Shown here piece after piece: positions 1-7,852 of a stretch of DNA of 8,105 nt. This stretch comes from an uncultured Limnohabitans sp. (GTDB lineage: Bacteria > Pseudomonadota > Gammaproteobacteria > Burkholderiales > Burkholderiaceae_C): assembly GCF_937889215.1 (NCBI RefSeq), contig NZ_CALBEX010000157.1, positions 1 to 8,105 on the forward strand, read 5' to 3'. The notes under the pieces are model-generated. The model did not search any database. It worked only from the letters and a program-made list of their open reading frames with translations, and was not told where the DNA came from. A program made the position numbers and the translations under genes. Each line of letters opens with the position of its first letter. Position 1 is the first letter of the stretch.

Positions 1-1274
1 TGCATCTGCTCAAACTCCTTGAGCATGCGGTTGACGTCTTGCACCTGAACGCCTGCGCCTGCAGCAATGCGGCGCTTGCGGGTGGCTTTGATCAGCTCGG
101 GCTTGCTGCGCTCTTTGGGCGTCATGCTGTGGATGATGCCTTGCTTGCGGCCAATGTCTTTTTCGACCTTGTTCATGTCCATCGCGCCGGCCTTGGCGGT
201 CATTTGGCTGGGCAACTTGTCCATCAGGCTCGACAAGCCGCCCATTTGCTTCATCTGCTGGATCTGGGCCAAAAAGTCGTTCAAATCGAAACTGCCACCG
301 CTCTTGACCTTGGCGGCCAGCTTTTGCGCGGCCTCCATGTCCACACCCGCCGTGACCTGCTCAACCAGGGCCACGATGTCGCCCATGCCCAGCACCCGCC
401 CGGCGTGGCGTTCGGCATCAAACACTTCCAGACCGTCGATTTTTTCACTCGTACCCGCAAACTTGATGGGCACACCCGTGATCTGGCGCACCGACAGGGC
501 AGCACCGCCGCGTGAATCACCGTCGAGTTTGGTCAGCACAATGCCCGTCAAAGGCAAGGCATCACTGAAAGCCTTGGCGGTGTTGGCCGCGTCCTGGCCC
601 TGCATGGCATCGACCACGAACAGGGTTTCAACCGGCTTCAACTCGGCATGCAAGGCCTTGATCTCGGCCATTAGGGCTTCGTCGATCGCCAGACGACCGG
701 CGGTGTCCACCAGCAACACGTCAAAAAAGTGTTTGCGGGCGTAGTCAATCGCGGCGCGGGCGATGTCGATCGGCTTTTGGTCGGGCGAACTGGGGAACCA
801 TTCGGCACCGGCCTGAGCGGTGACGGTTTTGAGCTGCTCAATCGCAGCGGGGCGGTACACGTCACCCGAAACCGTCAGCACTTTCTTTTTGCGCTTTTCG
901 ATCAGGTGCTTGGCCAGCTTGGCGGTGGTGGTAGTTTTACCGGCACCTTGCAGACCGGCCATCAAAATCACGGCAGGCGGCTGCGCAGCCAGGTTGATGT
1001 CGGACACGCCCTCGCCCATGGTGGCGGCCAATTCGCGGTTGACCACACCCACCAAGGCCTGGCCGGGCTTGAGCGAGCCCATGACCTCTTGGCCCAGGGC
1101 TTTTTCTTTCACCCGGGCAATGAAATCGCGCACCACCGGCAAGGCCACGTCGGCTTCGAGCAAGGCCATGCGCACCTCGCGCAGCATGTCGGCCACGTTC
1201 GATTCGGTGATGCGGGCCTGTCCGCTGAGGGTCTTGACGAGGCGTGAGAGTTTGTCGGTCAGGGCGGAGGCCAT
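1..1274 (-). CDS. ffh: Signal recognition particle protein Ffh (SRP54 homologue), C-terminus cut by window edge
   Basis: Ffh is the GTPase subunit of the signal recognition particle. It binds 4.5S RNA and signal sequences of nascent membrane proteins in the cytoplasm and docks with FtsY at the inner membrane. Read on the minus strand from the ATG at 1274-1272 (MASALTDKLSRLVKTLSGQA), the frame stays open to the window edge for 424 codons; family members are about 450 residues, so only the last few tens are missing. Visible in order: the N-domain helical bundle (about 1-90); G1 P-loop GLQGAGKT at residues 107-114; G3 DTAGRL starting at D190; G4 TKLD at 248-251 followed by GDSRGGA; then a Met-rich M domain from about residue 300. 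The M domain carries SMTPKER and the RNA-binding motif RRIAAGAG (401-408), followed by VQVQDVNRMLKEFEQM. The start is supported by family alignment; the Shine-Dalgarno is weak. It is divergent from the ypjD-type gene, as in many proteobacteria. Confidence 0.97.
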   Translation of the reverse strand, partial: MASALTDKLSRLVKTLSGQARITESNVADMLREVRMALLEADVALPVVRDFIARVKEKALGQEVMGSLKPGQALVGVVNRELAATMGEGVSDINLAAQPPAVILMAGLQGAGKTTTTAKLAKHLIEKRKKKVLTVSGDVYRPAAIEQLKTVTAQAGAEWFPSSPDQKPIDIARAAIDYARKHFFDVLLVDTAGRLAIDEALMAEIKALHAELKPVETLFVVDAMQGQDAANTAKAFSDALPLTGIVLTKLDGDSRGGAALSVRQITGVPIKFAGTSEKIDGLEVFDAERHAGRVLGMGDIVALVEQVTAGVDMEAAQKLAAKVKSGGSFDLNDFLAQIQQMKQMGGLSSLMDKLPSQMTAKAGAMDMNKVEKDIGRKQGIIHSMTPKERSKPELIKATRKRRIAAGAGVQVQDVNRMLKEFEQM

Positions 1275-1351
1275 GGGGGAATCCAGAAAAAACCGGTCAA
1301 GCGTGTTGGCGAAGCCACAGCGGCAGCGCCTGAAAGGCTAAACTCGGACAC
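1275..1351. other. Divergent intergenic spacer ffh / ypjD-type gene
   Basis: These 77 bp separate two divergent start codons and must hold the 5' signals of both genes unless transcription starts inside a coding region. I see no convincing sigma-70 pair on either strand. On the plus strand TAAACT (1339-1344) could be a -10 element, but nothing at the right distance resembles a -35. A GAAAGG at 1332-1337 lies 14 nt before the ATG at 1352, rather far for an ideal ribosome binding site. Confidence 0.4.
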
Positions 1352-2155
1352 ATGATTTTAGCGACTGCGCCTTTGTGGACGCTGCCTTTCTCGGCATTGG
1401 CAGCCCTGATCTATGCCTTGCCCGCTCTGGTGCCCCAGCGCCTGAGTGATGTGAACGCCCGCCGCTTGCTCTTGCTGGCTTGGGTTTTGCACGCCATCAG
1501 CTTGCTGGTGCTGCTGATGGGTCCGGTGCGATTTGGTTTTGCCCCAGCGCTGTCGGTCACCGCCTGGCTATTGGTGACCGCCTATGTGATCGAAACCCAG
1601 TTTTTCCCCAAGCTCAAGGCTCGCTGGGCCATGGCCGGCTTGGGCGCTGTCGCCGTAGGCTTGGCCTGGCTCTTTCCGGGCACACCGCTGACCGCCCAAG
1701 CTTCGGCCTGGTTGCCCTTGCACTGGGCGCTGGGTTTGTCTGCTTACGGCATGTTCGCCGCCGCAGTGGTGCACGCTTGGCTCATGACACGCACAGAACA
1801 CGACATTCGCCTGGCCCACGAAGGCAGCAGCGGCCTGCCGCTGTTGACGCTTGAGCGCCTGACCTTTCGCTTTGTGACCGCCGGATTCGTACTCCTGACG
1901 GCCACCTTGGTCGCTGGCACCCTGTTTGGCGAAGCCTTGTATGGCCAAAGCCACGCCCCTTGGCACTGGGACCACAAGCGGGTCTTTGCAGTCCTCTCCT
2001 GGATCACCTTTGCCACTTTGTTGGTCGGCCGCCGCCAATGGGGTTGGCGAGGTCGCCGTGCTGTGCGGGTGCTCTACATCGGTGCGGGCTTGCTGCTTTT
2101 GTCTTATGCAGGTTCGCGCTTTGTCATGGAAGTCTTGATTGGACGGGCTGGATGA
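1352..2155 (+). CDS. ypjD: YpjD/CcsA-type cytochrome c assembly family inner-membrane protein
   Basis: A 267-residue polytopic membrane protein of the cytochrome c assembly (CcmC/CcsA/HemX-like) superfamily. About eight hydrophobic segments are visible: residues 7-27, 38-57, 63-84, 92-109, 122-145, 171-193, 207-226 and 237-262. The stretch WHWDHKRVFAVLSW (204-217) is a degenerate form of the Trp-rich WWD signature that CcsA/CcmC proteins use for haem handling. Membrane-associated histidines H47, H124 and H141, plus H201, H205 and H208 near the motif, could be haem or metal ligands, but that is inference. Length and position divergent from ffh match E. coli YpjD. Automated pipelines often call this family ccsA, but it is much shorter than true CcsA and no ccsB/resB partner is present, so a direct role in cytochrome c maturation is not shown. 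Its TGA overlaps the next gene's ATG. Family is secure; exact function is not. Confidence 0.85.
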   Translation: MILATAPLWTLPFSALAALIYALPALVPQRLSDVNARRLLLLAWVLHAISLLVLLMGPVRFGFAPALSVTAWLLVTAYVIETQFFPKLKARWAMAGLGAVAVGLAWLFPGTPLTAQASAWLPLHWALGLSAYGMFAAAVVHAWLMTRTEHDIRLAHEGSSGLPLLTLERLTFRFVTAGFVLLTATLVAGTLFGEALYGQSHAPWHWDHKRVFAVLSWITFATLLVGRRQWGWRGRRAVRVLYIGAGLLLLSYAGSRFVMEVLIGRAG

Positions 2156-2388
2156 AATACCTGATTTGGCTCTTGGTGATTTTGCTGGCGATCTGGGCCT
2201 TCAAGCGCAGCCGCCGCGAAAACACCCCCGCACAGAAAAAACCATCACCCCCGGCCAGCCCCTCGAACATGGTGACCTGCACACAATGCGGCGTTCACCT
2301 GCCCCAAGACGAGGCCGTCACCGGCGCCAAGGGTTTGTATTGCAGCACCGAACACCGCGCCGCTGCCCAAGACAGCAACCCGGCCTAA
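2152..2388 (+). CDS. PP0621-family small membrane-anchored Cys-rich protein
   Basis: A 78-residue protein. An N-terminal hydrophobic helix (residues 3-17, KYLIWLLVILLAIWAF) is followed by a basic KRSRR stop, which predicts the tail on the cytoplasmic side. A Pro/Lys/Ser-rich linker (about 25-39) leads to a small cysteine module, CTQCGVHLP (C43, C46) then YCSTEH (C64, H68). This C-x2-C ... C-x3-H pattern looks like a one-site zinc ribbon or finger and resembles the uncharacterised PP0621 family. The start was chosen at 2152 because that ATG overlaps the upstream TGA as ATGA and gives the membrane helix at once. The same frame is open further upstream, but that would overlap the previous gene extensively. 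The overlap implies one mRNA and coupled translation with the YpjD-type protein. No function is known to me; zinc binding is inferred from spacing only. Confidence 0.85.
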   Translation: MKYLIWLLVILLAIWAFKRSRRENTPAQKKPSPPASPSNMVTCTQCGVHLPQDEAVTGAKGLYCSTEHRAAAQDSNPA

Positions 2389-2395
2389 GCCCCTT

Positions 2396-2432
2396 GGCAG
2401 ACCGGCCTGCCACCCATTGGCCTGCGCAGGCC
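2396..2432 (+). other. Two adjacent GC-rich stem-loops between the PP0621-type gene and ampD
   Basis: GGCAG (2396-2400) pairs with CTGCC (2407-2411) around a 6-nt loop. Next to it is a perfect 14-bp palindrome, GGCCTGCGCAGGCC (2419-2432). Neither is followed by a T-run, so they are not classical Rho-independent terminators. They could slow polymerase, protect an mRNA end, or be chance in GC-rich DNA. The 88-bp gap has no other recognisable signal. Confidence 0.4.
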
Positions 2433-2476
2433 CCCTCGGCAGCCTGTGCACACGCCCCAACGTTGAACAGCACCAC

Positions 2477-3040
2477 ATGACCGCCCGAACCGCTGAACCT
2501 GATCACCTTTGGCAACAAGGCTGGTACACACCGGCCCAAAGACTGGACTCCCCCAACTTTGGGCCCAGACCTGAAGGCGCATGCATCGATTTGCTGGTCA
2601 TCCACTCCATCAGCCTGCCCCCTGGCCAATACGGCGGCGAAGCTGTGCAAGCGCTGTTCACCAACCAGTTGGACTGGGATGCTCACCCTTACTTTTCAGA
2701 AATCCGGGGCTTGCAGGTGTCCTCCCACTTTTACATTGAGCGTGACGGCAGCCTGTGGCAATTCGTCAGCGCCGACCAACGGGCTTGGCACGCCGGTCAA
2801 TCCGAATACCGGGGCCGCACCAATTGCAACGACGACTCGATCGGCATCGAACTGGAAGGGCTGGAGGGCGACCTGTTTGAGAACGCCCAATACGCGCAAC
2901 TGATCCGGCTTTGCCAGAGTTTGCAGCAGCGCTACCCGATTGCCCATGTGGCGGGCCACGAGCACATCGCACCCGGCAGAAAACAGGACCCTGGGCCCGG
3001 GTTCGACTGGGATCGCCTCAAATTGAGTCTGGATTTCTAG
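2477..3040 (+). CDS. ampD: 1,6-anhydro-N-acetylmuramyl-L-alanine amidase AmpD
   Basis: AmpD is a cytoplasmic zinc amidase that cleaves the bond between 1,6-anhydro-N-acetylmuramic acid and L-alanine in recycled cell-wall muropeptides. In species with an AmpR-controlled beta-lactamase it thereby lowers the inducing signal; no ampR or ampC is visible here. The 187-residue protein is close to the usual enterobacterial length (about 183) and is one Amidase_2 (PGRP-like) domain without signal peptide. The three zinc ligands are evident: H43 in LLVIHSIS, H161 in AGHEHIAPGR and D171 in KQDPGPGFDW; K169 and E125 (SIGIELEG) match the catalytic Lys and Glu. The H161-to-D171 spacing equals that of the characterised enzyme. 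The ATG at 2477 was chosen because the protein then begins just before the conserved GWYTPAQRLDSPNFGPRP. An in-frame start at 2417 would add 20 unconserved-looking residues. The ribosome binding site is weak. Confidence 0.95.
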   Translation: MTARTAEPDHLWQQGWYTPAQRLDSPNFGPRPEGACIDLLVIHSISLPPGQYGGEAVQALFTNQLDWDAHPYFSEIRGLQVSSHFYIERDGSLWQFVSADQRAWHAGQSEYRGRTNCNDDSIGIELEGLEGDLFENAQYAQLIRLCQSLQQRYPIAHVAGHEHIAPGRKQDPGPGFDWDRLKLSLDF

Positions 3041-3069
3041 AACCCGTCGCCAACTGAACACTTCGAACA

Positions 3070-3123
3070 CCAAAAATAAAAAATATTTTTTATTTGTTTT
3101 TTTTATTTTTATGTTGTTTTTGG
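3070..3123 (+). terminator. AT-only palindrome with T-rich tail, possible ampD terminator
   Basis: A perfect 22-bp palindrome of only A and T spans 3074-3095 (six A, TA, six T at its core). It is followed by G and then T-rich sequence (3097-3121). The A-rich arm 3072-3083 can instead pair with TTTTTTATTTTT at 3099-3110, and an outer CCAAAAA/TTTTTGG (3070-3076 with 3117-3123) closes the block. A hairpin then T-rich tract 33 bp after ampD suits a terminator, but a GC-free stem is weak. The block could instead be a bent A-tract region or a binding site for an AT-preferring nucleoid protein. Confidence 0.4.
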
Positions 3124-3251
3124 CAGATAGCCCAGAAACCGACACAACTCAGCCGACGCAAACACGGGCATTTCGGCCACAAAACTCCCTGCAAGTCCCA
3201 TCCATCTTGACATTGATCTTGAAAAGCCAGTGTTCATTGCAGTTTCGGACA

Positions 3252-3275
3252 CGTTTTTCAGAGTCTGAAAACACG
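3252..3275. promoter_or_regulatory. 17-bp dyad upstream of the nrdA promoter, possible operator
   Basis: TTTTCAGA (3255-3262) and TCTGAAAA (3264-3271) are perfect inverted arms around one G. With a one-base bulge at C3272, CGT (3252-3254) also pairs with ACG (3273-3275). The symmetric 17-bp form suits a dimeric DNA-binding protein better than an RNA terminator, since no T-run follows on either strand. It lies about 75 bp upstream of the -35 box of nrdA. I do not recognise the motif. Confidence 0.35.
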
Positions 3276-3328
3276 CCCCACGTGCCATCAACCAGGCAAA
3301 GAAACGGGCAACGCCCCATGGACCCGAT

Positions 3329-3344
3329 ACACTACCTGTAGTGG
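3329..3344. promoter_or_regulatory. NrdR box 1 (upstream copy)
   Basis: ACACTACCTGTAGTGG keeps the inverted ACAC/GTG arms and TA..TA core of the NrdR consensus (roughly ACACwAtATaTwGTGT). It ends one base before the -35 hexamer at 3346. NrdR is a zinc-finger/ATP-cone repressor that senses the ATP/dATP balance and controls ribonucleotide reductase operons through paired boxes. Confidence 0.85.
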
Positions 3345-3345
3345 C

Positions 3346-3374
3346 TTGTCATGACCTCGTACACCAGATATAGT
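3346..3374 (+). promoter_or_regulatory. Sigma-70 promoter of nrdA(B)
   Basis: TTGTCA (3346-3351) and TATAGT (3369-3374) are separated by exactly 17 bp. Each differs from the sigma-70 consensus (TTGACA, TATAAT) at one base. Transcription would start near 3381, leaving a leader of about 75 nt before nrdA. The -10 hexamer lies inside NrdR box 2 and the -35 abuts box 1, so a bound repressor would block RNA polymerase. Confidence 0.8.
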
Positions 3375-3376
3375 GT
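3361..3376. promoter_or_regulatory. NrdR box 2 (overlaps the -10 element)
   Basis: ACACCAGATATAGTGT matches the NrdR consensus at most positions and contains the promoter's TATAGT. It lies 16 bp after box 1, so the two centres are 32 bp apart, about three helical turns. This is the paired same-face arrangement characteristic of NrdR-regulated operons. Confidence 0.9.
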
Positions 3377-3455
3377 CCGTTACAAATTCTCACAAATACC
3401 CCTGACGGCATCACAAGCACGTTTTATCGCATCAACCTGGACCCTCAATTAAAAG

Positions 3456-6386
<2,931 letters not shown>

Positions 6387-6396
6387 TTTCACTTGT

Positions 6397-6428
6397 ATCG
6401 AACAGCGCCCATCGGCGCGCCGTTCGAT
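6397..6428 (+). other. Strong stem-loop in the nrdA-nrdB spacer
   Basis: ATCGAAC (6397-6403) pairs perfectly with GTTCGAT (6422-6428). Inside, GCGCC (6405-6409) pairs with GGCGC (6414-6418) around a CATC tetraloop, giving 12 base pairs interrupted by a small internal loop (A6404 opposite GCC 6419-6421). No T-run follows, so it is not a classical terminator. It begins 10 nt after the nrdA stop and could protect the nrdA 3' end, set the nrdA:nrdB ratio, or be a processing site. Confidence 0.55.
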
Positions 6429-6480
6429 GCTATTGAACAACACTTCCGACACAGCGCGTCGCATAAAGCGAATCACTGCT

Positions 6481-6508
6481 TTGCAATTTGTAGGCATGCT
6501 TTCATAAT
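6481..6508 (+). promoter_or_regulatory. Candidate secondary promoter before nrdB (weak)
   Basis: TTGCAA (6481-6486) and CATAAT (6503-6508) are 16 bp apart and each resembles a sigma-70 hexamer. A start near 6515 would leave only about 12 nt before the nrdB ATG, barely including its GGA ribosome binding site. No NrdR box is near it. nrdB may depend only on the nrdA promoter. Confidence 0.25.
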
Positions 6509-6526
6509 TTGAGAACTGGAATTTTT

Positions 6527-7660
6527 ATGCTCTCCTGGGACAATCAAACGACACCTGCATTGCAACCTGCAATGCCTTCTCCATCTGGCGCTGCGGCGTC
6601 TGCGGCATCGGCGTCTTCAACGTCCAATCCAGCCGCTGCACCGCGCCGCATGAATGCCGCAGACAAGCGCATCATCAACGGCCAAACCGACGTCAACCAG
6701 TTGGTGCCCTTCAAATACAAATGGGCTTGGGAAAAATACCTGGCCACTTGCGCCAACCACTGGATGCCGCAAGAAGTGAACATGAACCGCGACATCGCTT
6801 TGTGGAAAGACCCGAACGGTCTGACCGAAGACGAGCGTCGCATGGTCAAACGCAACCTCGGCTTCTTCGTCACGGCCGACTCGCTGGCCGCCAACAACAT
6901 CACTTTGGGCACCTACCGCCACATCACCGCCCCTGAATGCCGCCAGTTCTTGTTGCGCCAGGCTTTTGAAGAAGCCATCCACACCCACGCTTACCAATAC
7001 ATCACTGAGTCATTGGGATTGGACGAGAGTGAGATTTTCAACGCTTACAACGAAGTCAAATCGATCCGCGACAAAGACGAGTTTCTGATCCCGTTCATCA
7101 ACGTGATCATGGACCCCCATTTCAAGACGGGCACACCAGAAAACGACCAGACCCTGCTCAAGTCGCTGATCGTGTTCGCTTGCCTGATGGAAGGTCTGTT
7201 CTTCTACGTCGGCTTCACCCAAATTCTGGCCTTGGGCCGTCAGAACAAGATGACCGGTGCTGCCGAGCAATACCAGTACATCCTGCGTGACGAGTCCATG
7301 CACTGCAACTTTGGCATTGACCTGATCAACACCATCAAACTTGAAAACCCACAACTGTGGACTGCCGAGTTCAAGGCTGAAATCAAGGACTTGTTCCTCA
7401 AGGCCGTGGAGTTGGAATACCGCTACGCTGAAGACACCATGCCACGCGGGGTGCTGGGCATGAACGCTTCTATGTTCAAAGGCTATTTGCGTTACATTGC
7501 CAACCGCCGTGCCACCCAAATCGGACTGGAAGCCCTTTTCCCCAACGAAGAGAACCCATTCCCCTGGATGAGTGAGATGATCGACCTGAAAAAAGAACGT
7601 AACTTCTTTGAAACCCGGGTCATCGAATACCAAACTGGCGGGGCTTTGTCCTGGGACTGA
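6527..7660 (+). CDS. nrdB: Ribonucleoside-diphosphate reductase class I, beta subunit NrdB
   Basis: NrdB holds the dinuclear metal site and radical that activate NrdA. The ligand set is complete in the 377-residue protein: D118 (TADSL), E149 and H152 (FEEAIH), E222 (LMEGLF), E256 and H259 (RDESMH). The E222-E256 and E149-H152-Y156 spacings equal those of E. coli R2 (E204-E238, E115-H118-Y122). Y156 in IHTHAY occupies the radical-tyrosine position, so this is a tyrosyl-radical type and not the Chlamydia type with Phe there. The sequence otherwise resembles the Pseudomonas/Chlamydia branch. Residues 7-40 are an Ala/Ser/Pro-rich low-complexity extension. The C-terminal tail ([11 protein letters not shown]) contains Y368, the likely counterpart of the radical-relay Tyr356, and should dock on NrdA. 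The ATG at 6527 was preferred over the TTG at 6509 because GGA (6518-6520) sits 6 nt before it. It lies 140 bp after nrdA and is followed by a terminator. Confidence 0.97.
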   Translation: MLSWDNQTTPALQPAMPSPSGAAASAASASSTSNPAAAPRRMNAADKRIINGQTDVNQLVPFKYKWAWEKYLATCANHWMPQEVNMNRDIALWKDPNGLTEDERRMVKRNLGFFVTADSLAANNITLGTYRHITAPECRQFLLRQAFEEAIHTHAYQYITESLGLDESEIFNAYNEVKSIRDKDEFLIPFINVIMDPHFKTGTPENDQTLLKSLIVFACLMEGLFFYVGFTQILALGRQNKMTGAAEQYQYILRDESMHCNFGIDLINTIKLENPQLWTAEFKAEIKDLFLKAVELEYRYAEDTMPRGVLGMNASMFKGYLRYIANRRATQIGLEALFPNEENPFPWMSEMIDLKKERNFFETRVIEYQTGGALSWD

Positions 7661-7694
7661 TCCTCTGACGCCCATCAAAATGAATCCCCTCTTC

Positions 7695-7740
7695 AAACCA
7701 CACGCCACAATCTCTCCGGATTTTGGGCGTTGTGGTTTTT
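7695..7740 (+). terminator. Rho-independent terminator after nrdB
   Basis: AAACCACACGCC (7695-7706) pairs with GGCGTTGTGGTTT (7726-7738), giving a 12-bp stem with a single bulged base. The arms enclose a loop of about 19 nt, and a T-run ends at 7740. It begins 35 bp after the nrdB stop and separates the nrd unit from the histone-like gene. Confidence 0.85.
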
Positions 7741-7852
7741 CTGCGTTCATGGTGTTGGGGGTTCCCTCAGCACCATGGATCGCTTTGTGCAATCCAACAA
7801 GCACCAAGCGTTCCCTTTCCGTTGAGTTCTCAACTTGATCAAGGAGAAAATC
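7741..7852 (+). promoter_or_regulatory. Leader of the histone-like gene with small inverted repeat and strong ribosome binding site
   Basis: AAGGAG (7841-7846) is a near-perfect Shine-Dalgarno 6 nt before the ATG at 7853, the strongest in the window. Just upstream, GTTGAG (7821-7826) and CTCAAC (7829-7834) form an inverted repeat with two bases between, which could be an operator or a small RNA hairpin next to the ribosome binding site. I found no convincing -35/-10 pair, yet the preceding terminator implies the gene has its own promoter here. Confidence 0.5.

Larger units (their letters stand above)
3041..3455. other. 415-bp non-coding region between ampD and nrdA
   Basis: No credible gene lies here; the short frames crossing it lack a ribosome binding site and any family-like sequence. 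In order it holds a sharply AT-rich block (about 3070-3123), some 130 bp with no recognised signal, a 17-bp dyad (3255-3271), the nrdA promoter with two NrdR boxes (3329-3376), and a leader of about 75 nt without obvious structure. A TTGACA at 3207-3212 matches a -35 box but has no acceptable -10 at 16-18 bp. Confidence 0.8.

Noticed and set aside
51..74. GAG instead of GSG or GCG in the Ffh RNA-binding motif
   Set aside because: The middle residue already varies among bacteria and the surrounding RRIA and VQVQDVNR motifs are intact, so Ala is not evidence of lost function.
39..1341. Several plus-strand open frames of 158-225 codons opposite ffh
   Set aside because: They lie antisense to a fully recognisable Ffh with all GTPase motifs, have no family-like sequence, and are explained by GC-rich codon bias of the opposite strand.
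1960..2151. N-terminal extension of the PP0621-type gene
   Set aside because: The frame is open upstream but would overlap the YpjD-type gene by almost 200 bp; the ATGA start gives a proper N-terminal membrane helix.
3207..3235. TTGACA as the -35 of an upstream nrdA promoter
   Set aside because: No sequence at 16-18 bp spacing resembles TATAAT, whereas the pair at 3346-3374 fits well and sits with the NrdR boxes.
3111..3341. 76-codon plus-strand frame in the ampD-nrdA spacer
   Set aside because: It begins in the AT block without a ribosome binding site, runs across the dyad and into NrdR box 1, and its product has no recognisable features.
7010..7807. 265-codon minus-strand open frame over nrdB and the terminator
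   Set aside because: It is antisense to conserved NrdB metal-ligand segments and runs through the Rho-independent terminator; no ribosome binding site or family motif was seen.
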